Shown: positions 1 through 9,214, numbered from the stretch's first letter. The stretch is 44,955 nt of DNA from an uncultured Opitutaceae bacterium (GCA_903916755.1 CAIWXW010000134.1:1-44955), one strand, 5' to 3'. Numbers and translations are program-made. Notes: generated by a model not told the origin, from the sequence alone.

Positions 1-1319
1 CGGCCCAATTCCTGGGTGAGGTGCCTTTCCACGCGCATGAGTTTGCTGATGGTCTCAATCTGGCGGATGGGCAGGCGGACGGTGCGGGCCTGGCCGGCGA
101 TGGCGTAAAGGATGGACTGGCGGATCCACCAGGTGGCGTAGGTGGAGAACTTGTAGCCGCGGCGGTACTCGAACTTCTCGACCGCCTTCATCAGGCCCAT
201 GTTGCCCTCCTGGATCAGGTCGAGGAAGGAAAGGCCGCGGTTGGTGTACTTCTTCGCGATCGAAATCACGAGGCGGAGGTTGGCCTCGACCATCTCGGTC
301 TTCGCGCGATGGGCCTCGCGGACGTGGACCATCGTCTGGTTGACGATCTCGACCAGCTGGGCCGGGGCGATCCGCTGCTCGAGCTCGATCGATTTCAGCC
401 GGGCGTGGATCGTGCGCGGGTTGATCGCGGCGTCCTTCTTCGACTTCGGGTGGCGGGCGCGCTCCAGCTGGGCGTGGTAGGAGCTGATCAGCTCGAGGCC
501 GGGGCGCAGCTGCTCCAGGTATTCCTCGTAGACCTTCAGCTTGAAATAGAACTTCGGGAAGTGGGCGCGGAGCGCGGTCTCGCGCTTCTTGAACTTCGCC
601 ATCACCTTCTTCTTCTCGGCCTCCGACTTGGCCTGATTGGCCTCGTCCCAGGCCTCGGCCACGCCCTCGACCGATTTCTGGGCGGACTCGACGAGCTTGG
701 GGAGCGCCTTGAAGTAGGCGTCGCGGCTCTCGATCTTCTTGTCGATGACGATGCGGTCGAAGCGCTCCTCGCGGTTGAGCAGCTTGGCGCCAAGGCGGGC
801 GATGTAACCGCCGATGGCGGAGGCGTGGAAAAGGACCTCCTGGGCCTTCAGCTCGGCGGTCTCGATGCGCTTGGAAATCTCGACTTCCTGCTCGCGGGTC
901 AGCAGCGGGACCTGGCCCATCTGCTTGAGGTACATCCGGACGGGGTCGTCGAGGATGTCGCTCTGCGAGGTCCGGGATTCCTCCTCCTCGGCCTCCTCCT
1001 GGCGCTGCTTGTAATCCTCCACCTGGTCGGGCTCGAGGATCTCAATCTCCAGGTTCTGGAGAATGGAGAGGACGTTGTCGATTTCCTCCTGGTTCTCGAC
1101 CGACTCCGGCAGGGCCTCGTTGATGTCGTCGAAGGTCAGGTAACCCTGCTCCTTGGAGAGTCGGATCAGCTGGCGGATCTTCTCATTGATCCCGCCCGGA
1201 GCGGCGGTATCCGCCCCCTCGGCGCCGGGAACGGCCCCTTCGGGCGCGCGGACGCGGGCGAGAGCGGCTTCAACGGCCTCGGAAGTTACAGAATCAGCAC
1301 GCTTGGCTTTGCGCGGCAT
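1..1319 (-). CDS. rpoD: RNA polymerase primary sigma factor RpoD (3' end outside window)
   Basis: This is the housekeeping sigma-70 subunit, which directs RNA polymerase to -35/-10 promoters. The minus-strand frame from the ATG at 1319 stays open to the window edge, about 439 residues. The N-terminal 80 residues carry the region 1.1-like start ([20 protein letters not shown]). Region 1.2 follows ([20 protein letters not shown]), then a charged non-conserved insert. Region 2 is unmistakable: [19 protein letters not shown] and [15 protein letters not shown]. The frame runs into region 3 ([17 protein letters not shown]), where the window cuts it; region 4 is missing. It lies 29 bases behind dnaG on the same strand, the classical dnaG-rpoD arrangement, but no rpsU is next to it. 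The start has no SD sequence. Identity is certain; the family assignment to group 1 rests on the long N-terminus and region 1.1-like part. Confidence 0.97.
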   Translation of the reverse strand, partial: MPRKAKRADSVTSEAVEAALARVRAPEGAVPGAEGADTAAPGGINEKIRQLIRLSKEQGYLTFDDINEALPESVENQEEIDNVLSILQNLEIEILEPDQVEDYKQRQEEAEEEESRTSQSDILDDPVRMYLKQMGQVPLLTREQEVEISKRIETAELKAQEVLFHASAIGGYIARLGAKLLNREERFDRIVIDKKIESRDAYFKALPKLVESAQKSVEGVAEAWDEANQAKSEAEKKKVMAKFKKRETALRAHFPKFYFKLKVYEEYLEQLRPGLELISSYHAQLERARHPKSKKDAAINPRTIHARLKSIELEQRIAPAQLVEIVNQTMVHVREAHRAKTEMVEANLRLVISIAKKYTNRGLSFLDLIQEGNMGLMKAVEKFEYRRGYKFSTYATWWIRQSILYAIAGQARTVRLPIRQIETISKLMRVERHLTQELG

Positions 1320-1348
1320 AAGGTAGGTTCGATTAGACGAAAAAACGC

Positions 1349-3256
1349 TCATCCCGCAACGATCAGCGCGGGTGTAGTTCGCAGCTGGCGTTGCAGTTCG
1401 GAGCGCTCTCTCAGGAGTGAATTTGGGTCAGTATTAAGGTCCACCGACCCACTGGCTAAAGCAAGTTCTATTTGTCGCAGCCGGGGTTCCAGCCGGCGGG
1501 CCCGGAGTTGGCGAAGTCCTTCCTGGGCAACCTTGACCGGGTCGTCGATCAGGGGGGCGTCAAACAGGAGGGAGGCGGCCAGGGCCTTTTCCTCCGCGGT
1601 TTCCAGGAATTCATCCAAATGGTCCCGGCCGGGCCACCCGTCATGCTCAAAGGCGGCCATGAAGCGGTCGAGCAGGACGCCGGCCACATGCCGGGTGTCG
1701 ATCCAGTCGTGGGGGAGGGAGGCGCTCAGCCGCTTGCCCAGCGACTCAAAATGGAGGCAGAGCATCAGGAGGTGGTGCTCCGGGGTCACCCCCGCGGGAG
1801 GAGGGCCGCTGACGGGATGGGTGGTGGCGGCCGCCGGGACCGGGCCGGGCCGGGGTGCTCCCTCCCCGGCTTCGCGGCGGACGGCGGAGCGGGAAGAGGC
1901 GGCGGCGACCCGTTCGCGGACCCGCTCGAAGTCCCGGTGCAGGGCGGCGGGCTGGAGCCGAAGGAGGGCGGCGGCCTCGGCGACGAACTCGGACCGGGTC
2001 ACCTCGCTCTCGGCCGCAGCGATGATCTCCAGGACCGCCTGGGCGGCGCGGCTCTTCTGCTCCGGCGAGGCCTGGAGGGGGTCGGGCAGGAGGGACCGGC
2101 AGGCGAAGGCCATCGCGCCCAGGGCATCCCGCCGGAGGTCGTCGTACGCCGCCAGGCCTTTTTCGAGGAAGAGCACGTCGGGGTCGACTTTGGCGGCTCC
2201 ACCCACGCCCAGGAAGCGCACCTCCATGCCCGCCCGCAGGGCGAGGGGCAGCAGCCGCTGGGCGGCCTTCTGGCCGGCATCGTCGCTGTCGAAAAAGCAT
2301 TCCAGCTGTGAATGGTACCGGCGCATCAGTCCGAGCTGCCCTTCGGTCAGGGCCGTGCCCTGGGGCGCCACGGCCGTCTTGAGGCCGACCTGCCAGCAGC
2401 GGAGGGCGTCGAGCTGGCCCTCGACCAGGACGAAGGGCCTGCCCTCGCCGACGGCGGTGCGGGCCCGGTCCAGGTTGAAGAGCAGGTTGCCCTTGATGAA
2501 GATCGGCGTCTCCGGCGAATTGACGTACTTGGCCTCGCGGGCGGGGTCGTCCGCCGGGGTGAGGTCGGTCTGCCGGGCGGTGAAGGCCACCACCCGGCCC
2601 TGGTGGTCGCGGATCGGGATCATGAGCCGGCCGCGGAAGCGCGGCCGCATCGCCCCGGTCGTGATCAGCGCCCCCTCCCGGATGAAGAAAAGCCCGCATT
2701 GGCGGAGGGCTTCCTCCGAATACCGGCGCTTCAGCAGGCGGGCCGCCAGACCGGAGTCCTCGGGACCGGCGGCGCCGATCTTGAATTCCGCGGCCAGGTC
2801 GGCGGGGAAATGCCGGCGCTCGGCCCAATAGGTCCGCATGAAGTCACCGGTCGGCTGGGGGCCGAGAAAGGTCTCGTGGTAGAAGTCGGCCGCCTGCTCG
2901 TGGAGGTCAAAGATCTCCTGGCGAAGCGAGCGCTGCTCGGTGGTCGGGCCCGTGCCCTCCTCGTATTCAATAACGATGCCAAAGCGCTGGCCCAGCGCCT
3001 CGACCGCCTCGGTGAAGGACAGCTGCTCGGTTTCGCGGACGAAGGTGATGGCGTCACCGGCCTTGCCGCAGCCGAAGCATTTGTAGAATCCCTTGTCCGC
3101 GTCGACGTGGAAGGACGGCGTCTTTTCCGAATGGAAGGGGCAAAGGCCCTTGAAGCGGGCACCGGCCTTCTTGAGGGTCGCCACCCGCGAGACCACATCG
3201 ACGATATTAACGCGCAGCTTAAGGTCGCGGACGCAGGTGGATTTGATAACAGGCAT
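1349..3256 (-). CDS. dnaG: DNA primase DnaG
   Basis: DnaG synthesises RNA primers for lagging-strand DNA replication. The 635-residue protein has the complete bacterial architecture. A CHC2 zinc ribbon is at the N-terminus (C39, H42, C60, C63 in [11 protein letters not shown]...KCFGC). The core follows, with a TOPRIM domain whose conserved acidic motifs are visible ([11 protein letters not shown] and the later FFDSDDAG). The C-terminal region of about 200 residues has the helical make-up of a helicase-binding domain. I chose the ATG at 3256 (MPVIKSTC). A frame-open extension to 3295 exists but adds a basic stretch atypical of the family. The gene is followed after 29 bases by rpoD, so the two are probably co-transcribed. 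No SD precedes the start. Confidence 0.97.
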   Translation of the reverse strand: MPVIKSTCVRDLKLRVNIVDVVSRVATLKKAGARFKGLCPFHSEKTPSFHVDADKGFYKCFGCGKAGDAITFVRETEQLSFTEAVEALGQRFGIVIEYEEGTGPTTEQRSLRQEIFDLHEQAADFYHETFLGPQPTGDFMRTYWAERRHFPADLAAEFKIGAAGPEDSGLAARLLKRRYSEEALRQCGLFFIREGALITTGAMRPRFRGRLMIPIRDHQGRVVAFTARQTDLTPADDPAREAKYVNSPETPIFIKGNLLFNLDRARTAVGEGRPFVLVEGQLDALRCWQVGLKTAVAPQGTALTEGQLGLMRRYHSQLECFFDSDDAGQKAAQRLLPLALRAGMEVRFLGVGGAAKVDPDVLFLEKGLAAYDDLRRDALGAMAFACRSLLPDPLQASPEQKSRAAQAVLEIIAAAESEVTRSEFVAEAAALLRLQPAALHRDFERVRERVAAASSRSAVRREAGEGAPRPGPVPAAATTHPVSGPPPAGVTPEHHLLMLCLHFESLGKRLSASLPHDWIDTRHVAGVLLDRFMAAFEHDGWPGRDHLDEFLETAEEKALAASLLFDAPLIDDPVKVAQEGLRQLRARRLEPRLRQIELALASGSVDLNTDPNSLLRERSELQRQLRTTPALIVAG

Positions 3257-3283
3257 GGAACTTACAGGGCACCGGCGGCGTCT

Positions 3284-3315
3284 TTGCACTTTCAACCGCT
3301 TCGGTATACTGTCAA
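3284..3315. promoter_or_regulatory. Divergent promoter region between dnaG and the DUF362-like gene
   Basis: On the plus strand TTGCAC (3284-3289) and TATACT (3305-3310) are separated by 15 bases, a slightly short sigma-70 spacing, about 60 bases before the DUF362-like start. On the minus strand a perfect TTGACA lies at 3315-3310, facing dnaG, but no good -10 hexamer follows at 16-18 bases. The two signals overlap, so the promoters could compete. This is read by eye only. Confidence 0.4.
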
Positions 3316-3369
3316 GTTTCCCAGTTTGGTGACTATAATTCGTGCGGTTGCAGCTTCCCTTACCACTCC

Positions 3370-4479
3370 ATGATGCGCCTTTGGCCCGTTTCTTTTTTCC
3401 CGGTCGTTTGTCTGGGATTGGCGACCCTCGCGCGCGCGCAATCGCCCGTCGACGCCACCCCCTCCGGAGCCACCCCGCCGCCGGTGCTCCCGCCCGCGAG
3501 CACCGTCGCCGCGACGGCCGTGCCGATCACGGGCCATGACCCGGTCTGGGAGGCAGACCTGGCCGCGTTCAACCAGGCCGACTACGACCAGGCAATCGAG
3601 GCCCTGATCTCGAGTTTCGAAAAATCGACCGGCAAGCAGCTGGTCCCGGGGGTGAAGAAAAAGGTCGGACTCAAGGTTTACACCGATTCCGGCCCGGGCC
3701 TGGCCACGCCCGTACCGATGGTGAAGGCAGTCATCGCGGCCTTGGAACGCCGGGGGTTCAAGAACCACGACATCTTTATCGTCGTCCTCAATTCGCTGCG
3801 GGCCCGGATGACCGGCTACCTGCCCTCGCTCGTGACCGGCAAGACCCCGTTCAACGGCAACCCCATCTATGTGCTCGAATCCGGCCGGTTCTACGATCCG
3901 GTGTGGTTCTACGACAGCCCGCTGCCCGAGCGCTTTGACCCGGTCTTCGCCGCCCAGCAGACGCGCGACTCCAGCAACACCTCCAGCAAGGACGAGGATC
4001 GCAAAAGCTTCCTCGATACCATCCTCTTCCTCGAGGCCGACTTCTGGATCAACCTGCCGGTGTACACCGACCATCCGATCCTCGGCGTGAACGGCGCCCT
4101 GGTGAACGCTACGCTATGGAATGCCTCGAACACGGCGCGGTTCTTCCGGTCGCCGGCCAACGCCCCCGCCGCCGTGGCGGAAATGAGCGCGATCCCCGAG
4201 CTCCGCGAGACCTGGATGTGCACGATCGCGAGCCTCCAGGAGTACCAGTATATCGGCGGCCCCTATTTCAACTCCCTCTACACCCGTTCCGAACCGAAGG
4301 TCTGGCTCAGCAACGATCCCGTCATGATGGATTCGCTGATGCGCGACCGGATTGACCGGTGGCGGAAGCGCGACGGCTTCGATCCCATTTCCACGGACAT
4401 CCGCACGCTCGAGGACGCCGAGTCGCTGGGCGTTGGTTCCTCCCGCACGACCAACGCCCGCATCATCCGGGTGAACTGA
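3370..4479 (+). CDS. Secreted DUF362-like protein
   Basis: The function is not known. The 369-residue product begins with a signal peptide (MMRLWPVSFFPVVCLGLA, likely cleaved after ARA), then a proline/alanine-rich linker. The stretch VGLKVYTDSGPGLATP followed by VKAVIAALERRGF matches the nucleotide-binding-like beginning of DUF362 proteins. Those are usually cytoplasmic and often linked to ferredoxin domains. Here there is no iron-sulphur motif, and the protein is predicted to be exported. Conserved-looking DFWINLPVYTDHPILGVNGA supports the DUF362 assignment. Either ATG at 3370 or 3373 could start it, and neither has an SD. It is divergent from dnaG and 61 bases ahead of nuoA, with no obvious functional link. 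I am confident in the reading frame and less so in the family name. Confidence 0.8.
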   Translation: MMRLWPVSFFPVVCLGLATLARAQSPVDATPSGATPPPVLPPASTVAATAVPITGHDPVWEADLAAFNQADYDQAIEALISSFEKSTGKQLVPGVKKKVGLKVYTDSGPGLATPVPMVKAVIAALERRGFKNHDIFIVVLNSLRARMTGYLPSLVTGKTPFNGNPIYVLESGRFYDPVWFYDSPLPERFDPVFAAQQTRDSSNTSSKDEDRKSFLDTILFLEADFWINLPVYTDHPILGVNGALVNATLWNASNTARFFRSPANAPAAVAEMSAIPELRETWMCTIASLQEYQYIGGPYFNSLYTRSEPKVWLSNDPVMMDSLMRDRIDRWRKRDGFDPISTDIRTLEDAESLGVGSSRTTNARIIRVN

Positions 4480-4540
4480 ATCTCCGTGTAAATTGGGGAT
4501 TGAGGCCGCCGTCCGGCCGCGTTTGCCTGAATTGCCCGTC

Positions 4541-4912
4541 ATGACGACCGCCTATCTCCCTTTCCTCCTGCAGGCCCTGCTGGCCGGCGGCATCACCGTG
4601 GTGATCATCGCCGCCAGCCACCTCCTGGGGCAGCGGGCGAAGCACAGCAAGATCAAGGACTCGGCCTATGAATGCGGGGTGCCGGTGGAGGGCCTGCCCC
4701 ACACCCGCTTCTCGGTGAAGTTCTACCTGACCGCCCTCCTCTTCATGCTGTTCGACCTCGAGGTCGTCATCCTGATCCCGTGGACCTTCGTCTATCGCGA
4801 GTTTCTCGCCTACCACGTGGCGATTCTGGGCCCGATGCTCTTTTTCTTCGGCGTGCTGATCCTGGGGCTGTTCTACGAGATCAAGAAGGGCGCGCTCGAG
4901 TGGGAGAGGTAG
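4541..4912 (+). CDS. nuoA: NADH-quinone oxidoreductase subunit A
   Basis: NuoA is a small membrane subunit of respiratory complex I, at the junction of the peripheral and membrane arms. The 123-residue protein has three predicted transmembrane helices. It carries the family signature YECGVPVEGLPHTRFSVKFY, followed by LLFMLFDLEVVILIPW. The conserved cysteine and glutamate/aspartate residues are present. The ATG at 4541 gives the normal family length; an upstream in-frame ATG at 4493 lies in what looks like leader. Normally nuoA opens an operon with nuoB, C, D and so on. Here the next gene, 14 bases downstream, is instead a PTS-IIA/diadenylate cyclase fusion, so complex I genes must be split in this genome. 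Identity is secure. Confidence 0.95.
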   Translation: MTTAYLPFLLQALLAGGITVVIIAASHLLGQRAKHSKIKDSAYECGVPVEGLPHTRFSVKFYLTALLFMLFDLEVVILIPWTFVYREFLAYHVAILGPMLFFFGVLILGLFYEIKKGALEWER

Positions 4913-4926
4913 GCGCCTGACCGGCC

Positions 4927-6279
4927 ATGCGGCTCGACAAGATCATCGCACGCAGCCGGGTTGTCGACTTGCGGAGCCTCACCCTGGCCGGGGCCCTGGC
5001 CGAGCTGCTCGACGTGGCGATCGCCAAGTTTCCTGACCTGCGCCGCGATTCGCTGCTGAAGGGGCTCCTGGCCCGCGAGAGCACGATGACGACCTACCTG
5101 GGTCTCGGCGTCGCCCTGCCGCACGTCCGGGTCAAGACCAGCCGCCGCTATGTCCTTGCGATCGGTCGCAGCGTCACCGGCATCCGCCACGAGGGAGCCC
5201 AGGGTGACGAGCGCGTGCACCTGATCGTGATGCTGCTCGCCGGCGAGAAGGCCCGCGACTACCTGCAGGTCCTGGCCTCGATCGCCCGGCAGGTTCGGGA
5301 GCAGGAGCTGGTCGACAGCCTGGTCCAGGCGCCTGACCTCGACACCCTTTACGAGCGGATGGTGGGCGGCTTCGGCGGCATCCGGCCGGTGCAGGCCCAG
5401 CAGAACCGGGTCAACCGGCTCATGTTCCGCGAGGCGGAGATCCTGGCGCGGGGCGCCGGCTGCAGCGCGATCCTCGTCTTCGGCGACACCTTTATCGGCG
5501 GCATCCAGCCCGGGGCCCTTCCGTCGAAGCTCAAGATGATCCTGGTCACCCGCAACCCGATCGAGCCCAGCGAGGACGACAGGGAATTTGCGGAGACGAT
5601 CCAGGTGCGGTCCTTTTCGAACCAGAGGCTGGCGCAGCTGCGGAGCGCGATTTTGGTGGCCCTGACGCGTGGCGTGATCGCGTTCACCGACCGCGTCTGC
5701 TGCGTGGGCGGCATCATGGGCAGCAACCAGTTCGACACCCTGGTGGTCGTCGACATCGAGCGGGAATTTCAGTCCTTCCTGACGGGCTCGGCTTCCGACC
5801 TCCTCCCCGGCGACGTGAAGCCCGAAGTCCTCGAGCGGGTCATCGCGATCGCCACGGAGCTAGCGGTCGAGGGCCGGGAGGGCCGCCCGGTCGGCAGTCT
5901 CTTTGTGGTCGGCGACACCGACAAGGTGCTGGGTCTGACCAAGCCGCTTGTCCTGAATCCCTTTTTCGGCTATAAGGAAGAGGACCGAAACATTCTCAAC
6001 CCATTCATGGACGAGACGGTTAAGGAATTCTCATCGATTGATGGCGCGTTTATCATCCGGGGGGACGGGGTGGTCGAGTCGGCCGGGGCGCTGATTCAGG
6101 CTGCGACGTATAACTTCGCTTTGCCCAGCGGGTTGGGTTCCCGTCATGCCGCCGCTGCCGCTATTTCCGTGGCCGCCGAGTGCATCGCCCTGGTCGTCTC
6201 GTCGAGCACAGGGCAGGTCGCCCTTTTTCGGCGCGGCGTCATGATGCCGCTGACGGAAAACAAGCGCAGCGGGACCTAG
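4927..6279 (+). CDS. EIIA - pyruvate kinase C-like - diadenylate cyclase fusion (CdaZ-like)
   Basis: This is a predicted synthase of the second messenger c-di-AMP. Residues 1-145 look like a fructose/mannitol-type PTS EIIA domain, with the phospho-acceptor histidine expected at H66 (LGLGVALPHVRV). Residues 160-290 resemble the C-terminal domain of pyruvate kinase (REAEILARGAGCSAILVFGD; VCCVGGIMGSNQFDTLVVVD). Residues 305-442 are a DisA_N/DAC domain. It has EGREGRPVGSLFVVGD, the DGA motif (372-374), GLGSRHAAAAAIS and SSSTGQVALFRRG. The canonical RHR triad reads R406-H407-A408. The PK-C plus DAC order is that of archaeal CdaZ as I remember it; the EIIA addition is the unusual part. The gene follows nuoA by 14 bases, probably in one transcript. 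Catalytic activity is inferred. A c-di-AMP riboswitch is present at about 21.9 kb. Confidence 0.85.
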   Translation: MRLDKIIARSRVVDLRSLTLAGALAELLDVAIAKFPDLRRDSLLKGLLARESTMTTYLGLGVALPHVRVKTSRRYVLAIGRSVTGIRHEGAQGDERVHLIVMLLAGEKARDYLQVLASIARQVREQELVDSLVQAPDLDTLYERMVGGFGGIRPVQAQQNRVNRLMFREAEILARGAGCSAILVFGDTFIGGIQPGALPSKLKMILVTRNPIEPSEDDREFAETIQVRSFSNQRLAQLRSAILVALTRGVIAFTDRVCCVGGIMGSNQFDTLVVVDIEREFQSFLTGSASDLLPGDVKPEVLERVIAIATELAVEGREGRPVGSLFVVGDTDKVLGLTKPLVLNPFFGYKEEDRNILNPFMDETVKEFSSIDGAFIIRGDGVVESAGALIQAATYNFALPSGLGSRHAAAAAISVAAECIALVVSSSTGQVALFRRGVMMPLTENKRSGT

Positions 6280-6333
6280 TTCGCACCCGATTTGGTTTGC
6301 CCGGAACGCGGCGGCCTTCCACCGTATGCGATT

Positions 6334-6498
6334 ATGCAAGAAGTCGTCACGCTCGAGTGCACCGAAGCCCGCAAAGAGGGTAAGCCCGTTTCCCGCTATC
6401 TTACGCGTCGGAACAAGAAGACCGTGACGGAGCGCATTGAGAAGAAGAAGTACAATCCCTTCCTCAAGCGCCACACCCTGCACAAGGAAATCAAGTAA
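6334..6498 (+). CDS. rpmG: 50S ribosomal protein L33
   Basis: L33 is a small protein of the large ribosomal subunit near the E site. The 54-residue product starts [17 protein letters not shown] and ends with the family signature [18 protein letters not shown]. Zinc-binding L33 has two CxxC pairs; here only one cysteine (C9) remains, and the second pair reads NPFLKRH. This is therefore a zinc-independent (C-minus) form with a leftover cysteine. The ATG at 6334 is preferred because the in-frame upstream extension (6292) has no family similarity. It is 54 bases downstream of the cyclase fusion and is followed by a hairpin at 6499-6513. Confidence 0.95.
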   Translation: MQEVVTLECTEARKEGKPVSRYLTRRNKKTVTERIEKKKYNPFLKRHTLHKEIK

Positions 6499-6520
6499 CG
6501 GGGGTCGCCCCCGCTTACTT
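6499..6520 (+). terminator. Hairpin terminator after rpmG
   Basis: CGGGGG and CCCCCG pair around a three-base TCG loop directly after the rpmG stop codon (6499-6513), followed by pyrimidine-rich CTTACTTT. It sits between two convergent genes and may serve both, although the T-tract is poor on either side. Confidence 0.5.
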
Positions 6521-6529
6521 TCCCCGGAC

Positions 6530-6769
6530 TTACTTCTTTTCGCTGCCGGCCGCCTGCGGCGACAGCTGTTGCCGGCGGGCCGCCCGCCAGCCCTCGCGAT
6601 GCTTGCGGATCCAGTCCAGCAGCGCGCGCTCAAAGCCGATGTCGTACCCGAGCCGTTCGGACTCGAGCCATTTGTGCTTCAGGATCTCCTCGCGCTCCGC
6701 GAGGAATTCCTGGTAGAGGCTCGATTGCTTGACGAATTCGTGCGACGAGGAATCGGTCTCTCTGGACAT
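6530..6769 (-). CDS. Small conserved-looking protein of unknown function
   Basis: I do not recognise a named family with certainty. The 79-residue product is soluble, highly charged and probably all-helical. Its core EEILKHKWLESERLGYDIGF followed by ERALLDWIRKHREGWR resembles short proteins of unknown function that I recall from several phyla. It has no cysteine pairs or membrane segment. The start is uncertain: ATG at 6769 (MSRETDS) is used, ATG at 6778 is equally possible, and the frame is open to 6829. No SD precedes any of them. It lies downstream of mrp on the same strand, with about 80 bases between them, and converges with rpmG. Confidence 0.65.
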   Translation of the reverse strand: MSRETDSSSHEFVKQSSLYQEFLAEREEILKHKWLESERLGYDIGFERALLDWIRKHREGWRAARRQQLSPQAAGSEKK

Positions 6770-6851
6770 GGTGGTCATGCAGCTAGCGATGATGGGAACA
6801 GCTGAGCACGACGCGGCGAAGTCTGTCAATGCCGGCTATTTCACCGGATTG

Positions 6852-7943
6852 TTACGACGCGGCTCGCGCGGTGGCCCGCTCGAGCTGTGCTAGCAGCTTT
6901 TCCGCCATCGCGCGGAAAATTTTGGCGGCCTCGCCCTGGGGATCGGTCACCACGACCGGCTTCCCGCTGTCACCCCCCTCGCGGATCCCCGGGAGCAGGG
7001 GCACCTGCCCGAGGAGGCCGGTCGCCAGGCGCTCCGCGGTGATGAGCCCGCCACCCACCCCGAAAAGGGTGTGCTTCACGCCGGCCGGATCCACGAAATA
7101 GCTCATGTTCTCGGCCACGCCGAGGAGGGGGACGTTGACCTTCTGGAACATCAGGCCGCCCTTGCGGGCCACGTTGGCCGCCGCCGGCTGCGGCGTCGTC
7201 ACCAGGACCGCTCCGTCGAGGGGAAGGGTCTGGGCCAGGGACAGCTGCGCGTCGCCCGTGCCGGGCGGCAGGTCGACCACCAGGACGTCGAGTTCGCCCC
7301 ACTTCACGTTCTGCACGAACTGCTGGATCGTCTTCATGATCATCGGCCCGCGCCAGACGACGGGGGTGTCGTCATCGACCAGGAAGCCCATGCTCATGAC
7401 CTTGACCCCGTGCCGCTCCATCGGGATCAGCATTGCGTCCGGCCCGTCGCCCTCGACCTGCGGGCGGCCCTGCAGGCCCATCATGAGGGGGACGCTCGGC
7501 CCGAAGATGTCGCAATCGAGGAGGCCCACCCGCCCCGGCCGCTGCTTTTCGCCCAGGACCTGGGCGAAGGCGCAGGCCAGGTTGACCGCGAAGGTGCTCT
7601 TGCCGACGCCGCCCTTGCCGGAGGCGATCGCGATCGCGTGCCGGATGGCCTTCGGGGCGCCGGCCACGCCGGCGAGATTGCCGCCGGTGGGGGCGGACTT
7701 CACGGCCTGCACGGCGATTTCGATCGAGGTATCCGTGACCCCGGGGATGGCGCGCAGCGCGCGGTCGACGTCGCCGTGCAGCTGCCGCGGGACCTTCGGA
7801 TCGTTGGTGGTGATCGCGAGGGAGACCTTGGCCACGCCACCCTCCAGGGTGGCGGCGCAGACCAGCCCGAAGGATACGATGTCGCGGCTGAAGCCGGGAT
7901 ATTTAACCTGCTTGAGCTGCTCTTTTATTTCGTCGGAGGTCAC
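6852..7943 (-). CDS. mrp: Iron-sulphur cluster carrier ATPase, Mrp/ApbC family
   Basis: Mrp/ApbC proteins are P-loop ATPases that carry and deliver iron-sulphur clusters. The 363-residue protein has an N-terminal MIP18/DUF59-like domain (residues 1-85), a short linker, and a ParA/MinD-type ATPase. Its deviant Walker A motif is SGKGGVGKST (about 108-117), followed by LLDCDIFGPSVPLMMG and VDLPPGTGDAQLSL. In cluster-binding members ENMSYF is followed by CPxC; here the sequence is ENMSYFVDPAGVKHTLFG, so the cysteine pair is absent, as in many proteobacterial homologues. Start is GTG at 7943. It is divergent from the TolB-like gene with only 53 bases between the starts. Confidence 0.93.
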   Translation of the reverse strand: MTSDEIKEQLKQVKYPGFSRDIVSFGLVCAATLEGGVAKVSLAITTNDPKVPRQLHGDVDRALRAIPGVTDTSIEIAVQAVKSAPTGGNLAGVAGAPKAIRHAIAIASGKGGVGKSTFAVNLACAFAQVLGEKQRPGRVGLLDCDIFGPSVPLMMGLQGRPQVEGDGPDAMLIPMERHGVKVMSMGFLVDDDTPVVWRGPMIMKTIQQFVQNVKWGELDVLVVDLPPGTGDAQLSLAQTLPLDGAVLVTTPQPAAANVARKGGLMFQKVNVPLLGVAENMSYFVDPAGVKHTLFGVGGGLITAERLATGLLGQVPLLPGIREGGDSGKPVVVTDPQGEAAKIFRAMAEKLLAQLERATARAAS

Positions 7944-7996
7944 GTGAACAAATAAGAGTTGTTAAGCGCGGACCATGCGCAAATAGAAATAGCAGC

Positions 7997-9178
7997 ATGA
8001 AGAAATTCCTTTTCCTTTTCCTGGCCTTCGCGGCGCCCCTGCTGGCCCAGCGCGACATCGGCCGGATCGATGTGGCCTACGACAGCCGGATGATCCCCGT
8101 GCGCGTTTCCGGCAACACGCCCGAAATCAACGCTTTGGCGCTCCAGATGTTCGCTGCGCACGGCCGCTACCACCTGGTGGCGAGCGGGTACACCTATGAC
8201 ATCCGCTTTGCCCTCGTGTCCGGCACGCAGGTCCAGGTCGCGGTCACGCGCGGCCTGGACGCGGCCCCGGTGGTCTCGCAGACGGCGACGGGCACCAACT
8301 GGCGCAACGCCCTTTTCCGGGCGGGCGACATCGCTGTCGAGCGGACGAACGGGCTGGGCTTGAAGGGCTTTTTTGCGGCGAAGATCGCCTGCATTGGCCT
8401 GCGCACGGGGCATAAGGAAGTGTATGTCGGAGACCTCTTCTTTGGCGGCGTCCGCCAAATCACCAATGACCATGCCATCGCGATGAAACCGCGCTGGTCG
8501 CCCGACGGCACCAAGATCATTTACACCAGTTTCTATCGCTCGGGCTTCCCGGACATTTTCCTCATCGACCTGGCGTCCAATGCGCGGACCAGTTTTGTGA
8601 GCTTCCGTGGCACCAACAGCGGCGCCCGGTTTAGTCCCAGCGGCAGCCAGGTCGCGATGGTCCTGAGCGGAGAGGGCAACACCGAGGTTTACGTGAGCAA
8701 CGCCGAGGGTCACGCGGTGTCGCGCAAAACGCACTCCGACTCCGTCAAGGCTTCCCCGTGCTGGTCGCCGGATGGCGGCCGCATCGTCTTCGCGTCGGGG
8801 CTCCCAAGCCCCCAGCTGTACGTCATGCCGGCCTCCGGCGGCTACCCGCAGCGGCTCACCTACAATGCCGGCGGTTATTGCGCGGAGCCTGACTGGAGCA
8901 TTGGGAACCCTGCGCACATCGCATTCACGATGAGGACGAGCGGTGGAAGCTACCAGATCGCGCTGTACGATTTTGCCACCCAGAAGAGCGAGCAGGTCTC
9001 CAAGGCCCCCTTTGATGGCATCGAGCCTTCCTGGCTGCCCGACGGCCGCCATCTCGTCTATACCGCGTGGTCCGCGCGCACGAGCCGCCTTTGCATCCTC
9101 GACACGGTGACGGGCAAGAGCACTCCCATCAGTCCCGCGAGCTTTGGGCTGGCTCTGCAGGCCTCCGTCTCCCGCTAG
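7997..9178 (+). CDS. TolB-like periplasmic beta-propeller protein
   Basis: This is a secreted protein resembling TolB, the periplasmic component of the Tol-Pal envelope system. A signal peptide is clear (MKKFLFLFLAFAAPLLA, then QRD). Residues 20-140 form a divergent N-terminal domain. The rest consists of PD40/WD40-like repeats with the recurring WSPDG signature: PRWSPDGTKIIYTS, CWSPDGGRIVFAS and SWLPDGRHLVYTA. At 393 residues it is slightly shorter than typical TolB (about 430). No tolQ, tolR or pal gene is nearby, so I give no symbol; another propeller-type function is possible. Its transcript ends at the strong terminator at 9185-9214. Confidence 0.8.
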   Translation: MKKFLFLFLAFAAPLLAQRDIGRIDVAYDSRMIPVRVSGNTPEINALALQMFAAHGRYHLVASGYTYDIRFALVSGTQVQVAVTRGLDAAPVVSQTATGTNWRNALFRAGDIAVERTNGLGLKGFFAAKIACIGLRTGHKEVYVGDLFFGGVRQITNDHAIAMKPRWSPDGTKIIYTSFYRSGFPDIFLIDLASNARTSFVSFRGTNSGARFSPSGSQVAMVLSGEGNTEVYVSNAEGHAVSRKTHSDSVKASPCWSPDGGRIVFASGLPSPQLYVMPASGGYPQRLTYNAGGYCAEPDWSIGNPAHIAFTMRTSGGSYQIALYDFATQKSEQVSKAPFDGIEPSWLPDGRHLVYTAWSARTSRLCILDTVTGKSTPISPASFGLALQASVSR

Positions 9179-9184
9179 CCGAAA

Positions 9185-9214
9185 AAAAGCCGCGCCCGGG
9201 ACGGCGCGGCTTTT
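9185..9214. terminator. Bidirectional intrinsic terminator
   Basis: A perfect 12-base-pair stem (AAAAGCCGCGCC with GGCGCGGCTTTT) encloses the six-base loop CGGGAC. It has T-tracts on both strands, placed between two convergent genes (TolB-like ending at 9178, sodA ending at 9234). Confidence 0.92.

Noticed and set aside
21-2831. A 936-codon plus-strand open frame opposite dnaG and rpoD
   Set aside because: It is antisense to two unmistakable genes. Long open antisense frames arise here because GC-rich third positions avoid stop codons, and the translation is low-complexity and repetitive.
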